From the IMG/VR virus record IMGVR_UViG_3300025009_000163, positions 1-47,369 of that record: a DNA stretch of 47,369 nt; one strand, written 5' to 3'. The position numbers and the translations under genes were made by a program. The notes below the pieces were generated by a model. That model saw nothing but the letters and a program-made list of their open reading frames with translations. It was not told the origin of the DNA and ran no database searches. Positions 45,607 through 47,369 of this stretch are shown here, piece by piece; within the stretch, counting starts at the first letter, position 1; each line of letters begins with the position of its first letter. This DNA comes from a virus.

Positions 45607-46428
45607 ATGTCAGAAACAACAGCACTAGCCCTCAGGGATACCGTAATCAGCAGTTTTGACGATGTGGCAAAAGTTGCTACAGCCATGACCAAATCGGGCT
45701 TTTTTGCCGACAGTAAGGAACAGGCGCAAGCCATCACCAAAATTTTAGCAGGCAGAGAGATGGGGTTCGGACCTTTTGCCTCGATGACCGGGATCCACAT
45801 CATTCAGGGCCGCCCCGCAATTGGCGCTAACCTGATTGCCGCCGCCGTCAAGGGATCCGGGCGCTATAACTATCGTGTCGTAGAGATGACCGAGAAAACC
45901 TGCTCCATAGACTTCTATGAAGGCAAAGAGAAGATCGGCAATTCAACCTTCACCGCCGAGGATGCACGCAAGGCACAGACGAAGAACATGGACAAATACC
46001 CCCGCAATATGCTGTTCGCCAGGGCGATGTCGAATGGTCAAAAGTGGTTCTGCCCGGATGCGTTCAATGGCGCGACAGTCTACACGCCTGAAGAATTGGG
46101 CGCTGAAACAGATCAGGATGGTAATATCATCACTGCCACTTTCAGCGAACAGCCCCCCACCGACAAACCAACCTTCACCTTCAGCCTGGCTGATCACATG
46201 GGCGAGATCGTCCTACCAGACAGTGTTCCGCCGCTCATGTGGGAAACCGCCAAGGATGCCAAAAGCAGCAAAGGGGACCCGTACCTTGAGATGACAGACG
46301 AGGATATTTATGTCCGCTTCAACTCCCTGATGAAAGCCCTGCCCTCTTACGCTGGCACGAAGCTGGAGAACGGGCAACTCAAATTGGCAGAGCTGCACGC
46401 CCACCTGATGCACCGGTTGGGCGCATAA
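45607..46428 (+). CDS. RecT-like single-strand annealing recombinase
   Basis: The 273-aa protein has the sequence pattern seen in RecT-related annealing proteins of environmental phages: MTKSGFFADSKEQAQAITKI, LAGREMGFGPFASMTGIHII, GRPAIGANLIAAAVKGSGRY, FTAEDARKAQ and KYPRNMLFARAMSNGQKWFC. These proteins coat single strands and pair them for recombination-dependent replication. No exonuclease partner was recognised nearby; the VRR-NUC-like enzyme at 38794 is distant. ATG 45607 is chosen over an overlapping upstream start. Confidence 0.75.
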   Translation: MSETTALALRDTVISSFDDVAKVATAMTKSGFFADSKEQAQAITKILAGREMGFGPFASMTGIHIIQGRPAIGANLIAAAVKGSGRYNYRVVEMTEKTCSIDFYEGKEKIGNSTFTAEDARKAQTKNMDKYPRNMLFARAMSNGQKWFCPDAFNGATVYTPEELGAETDQDGNIITATFSEQPPTDKPTFTFSLADHMGEIVLPDSVPPLMWETAKDAKSSKGDPYLEMTDEDIYVRFNSLMKALPSYAGTKLENGQLKLAELHAHLMHRLGA

Positions 46429-46480
46429 GCGCAAATAGCACAGCGGTTGCCGGCCCGCACAAAACCGGCAGGAGAATAAC

Positions 46481-46678
46481 ATGCCACGCATAATGATAGA
46501 AATATACATCAACGGGAAAAAGCACCGCCTTTGGGGGCAATTCGGTTGGTACCCTGGTGAAGAGTTCAAACTACTTGATGTGACCCTGTTCGACATCACA
46601 GAGTATTTGGTCATCATTTTTCAAATTCAAATTGCGAAACTGCTCATCGGTTTCGGTATCCAAAGTTACGACAACTAA
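46481..46678 (+). CDS. Hypothetical protein, 65 aa
   Basis: An AGGAG site precedes the ATG. The product has a strand-rich start (RIMIEIYINGKKHRLWGQFG) and a hydrophobic middle (ITEYLVIIFQIQIAKLLIGF). A TGCCGG/CCGGCA hairpin lies in the 52 bases before it. Function unknown. Confidence 0.55.
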   Translation: MPRIMIEIYINGKKHRLWGQFGWYPGEEFKLLDVTLFDITEYLVIIFQIQIAKLLIGFGIQSYDN

Positions 46679-46722
46679 CCCCCCTCCCGTGCCGACGGGT
46701 AATCCGGCAGAGAGGTTTGATG

Positions 46723-47031
46723 ATGGCACACACACCGAAAGAGTGGAAAGTAAGTTCCTGGGATGATAAGCCTTGCGTTAAATATCCCGTTGAAGATCTG
46801 GACGGTTGGCAGCATTGGGTCCCGCAAAACGAATACTATCTTGATGGCAGCGCCCTCGACGATGCCCGCTTTATCGTCCAGGCCTGCAACTCGCACGAAG
46901 CCCTGCTGGAAGCGTGCAAGGCGGCGTTTGCTTTTGTCGAGATGCACGCCGAGAGAGAGGAAGAGCCCGGACCCGTTGCCGAACTACGCGACCTACTCCG
47001 TGTCACCATCGTCAATGCAGAGGAGGGGTAG
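46723..47031 (+). CDS. Hypothetical protein with the shared C-terminal module
   Basis: The 102-aa product begins MAHTPKEWKVSSWDDKPCVK and ends with ALLEACKAAFAFVEMHAERE and the following ~20 residues, nearly identical to the end of the Lar-like protein at 724-1008. The N-terminal part with DDARFIVQACNSHEALLEAC resembles small phage proteins that end in a LLEAL helix. GAGG precedes an ATGATG pair; 46723 has the better spacing. It is the first gene of the duplicated block. Confidence 0.68.
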   Translation: MAHTPKEWKVSSWDDKPCVKYPVEDLDGWQHWVPQNEYYLDGSALDDARFIVQACNSHEALLEACKAAFAFVEMHAEREEEPGPVAELRDLLRVTIVNAEEG

Positions 47032-47032
47032 G

Positions 47033-47278
47033 ATGGAATTCAAAATATGGCGCTGGAAAATATCGATCACCGAGCGGTTTAGCCCGAACCTACCTATAAA
47101 CAAATATTGGCGCAGAAACCTGGCTCATTCTGTCGATCAAGATGTCCCAATTCTGTACCGCGACCTGAAAATAGAGCGCATTAAATCCTTGCGCAACTTG
47201 AAACAGTGCGGACTGGTCGAGGCGAAATACTGGGTCGAAATGGCATATTACGATGATGGTTATGGGAGGGTAGCATGA
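47033..47278 (+). CDS. Hypothetical protein, 81 aa
   Basis: GGAGGGGTAGG precedes the ATG at 47033. The product is basic and aromatic (FKIWRWKISITERFSPNLPI; KYWVEMAYYDDGYG). It overlaps the next start as ATGA and separates the shared module from the 66-aa gene, unlike the second copy of the block where no such gene lies between. Function unknown. Confidence 0.62.
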   Translation: MEFKIWRWKISITERFSPNLPINKYWRRNLAHSVDQDVPILYRDLKIERIKSLRNLKQCGLVEAKYWVEMAYYDDGYGRVA

Positions 47279-47369
47279 CCGACGACTTGTATTGCCTTCA
47301 GGGCGACGACCCCCGCCACGACCTGCCCGCCGATACGCCCTGCTGCGGGTTCTGCGGGTTGAGTGATTT
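47275..47369 (+). CDS. N-terminal part of duplicated 66-aa Cys-rich protein (copy B, cut by window end)
   Basis: This is the beginning of the frame whose end is at 1-102. It is nearly identical to 1010-1104 (two silent differences seen) and stops at the window edge. Together with 1-102 it makes a 66-codon gene with 4 bases missing, consistent with a circular molecule opened inside this gene. Confidence 0.75.
   Translation, partial: MTDDLYCLQGDDPRHDLPADTPCCGFCGLSD

Overview
The window is an essentially complete genome of a tailed bacteriophage with siphovirus morphology (Caudoviricetes). It carries terminase, portal, MuF-like head protein, scaffold, major capsid protein, neck and tail genes, a 765-residue tape measure, a gpG/gpGT frameshift site and a holin/endolysin cassette. 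The two window ends lie in one copy of a duplicated 66-codon gene. Laid against the intact internal copy (1010-1210), only 4 bases are missing at the junction, so the molecule is probably circular or circularly permuted. The host cannot be named from sequence: promoters are sigma70-like, ribosome sites are GGAGG-type, and TTG/GTG starts are common. No integrase, DNA polymerase or replicative helicase was seen.

Layout. (1) Rightward accessory genes run from about 44.3 kb through the window ends to 3.3 kb: small proteins, a RecT-like annealing protein, a Lar-like zinc protein and a duplicated gene block. (2) A convergent intergenic region (3.3-4.1 kb) holds terminators, repeats, tRNA-Tyr and a possible structured RNA. 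(3) The leftward late operon, 36.6 down to 4.1 kb, reads in transcription order: ParB/DUF4417 protein, terminases, portal, adenine methyltransferase, a 10-kb sugar-metabolism island, MuF protein, scaffold, capsid, two glycosyltransferases, a LamG-SGNH esterase, neck and tail genes, tape measure, tail tip and fibre, endolysin, XhlA-like protein, holin, phosphoesterase. (4) The leftward early operon (43.5 down to 36.9 kb) carries regulators, a replication module (HNH/organizer, DnaD-like initiator, helicase loader), a second adenine methyltransferase, a nuclease and many small zinc or membrane proteins. (5) An XRE repressor sits between two promoters that share one operator motif.

Main points of interest. 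The sugar island encodes an NDP-hexose 4,6-dehydratase, an E1/RfbH-type 3-dehydratase with its cysteine cluster and Lys-to-His change, a YerE-type thiamine-diphosphate enzyme split into two genes, a C4 reductase, a TcaB9/NovU-like sugar C-methyltransferase and two radical SAM proteins. Together with two glycosyltransferases beside the capsid genes this suggests a phage-borne route to a branched deoxysugar used on virion or host glycan (inference). One glycosyltransferase is interrupted at its active-site motif by an intein. That intein contains a complete LAGLIDADG endonuclease gene in a different frame of the same strand, with its own promoter. The same promoter-to-ATG geometry, implying a leaderless transcript, recurs at a second, unrelated homing-endonuclease-like gene inserted backwards in the neck/tail module.
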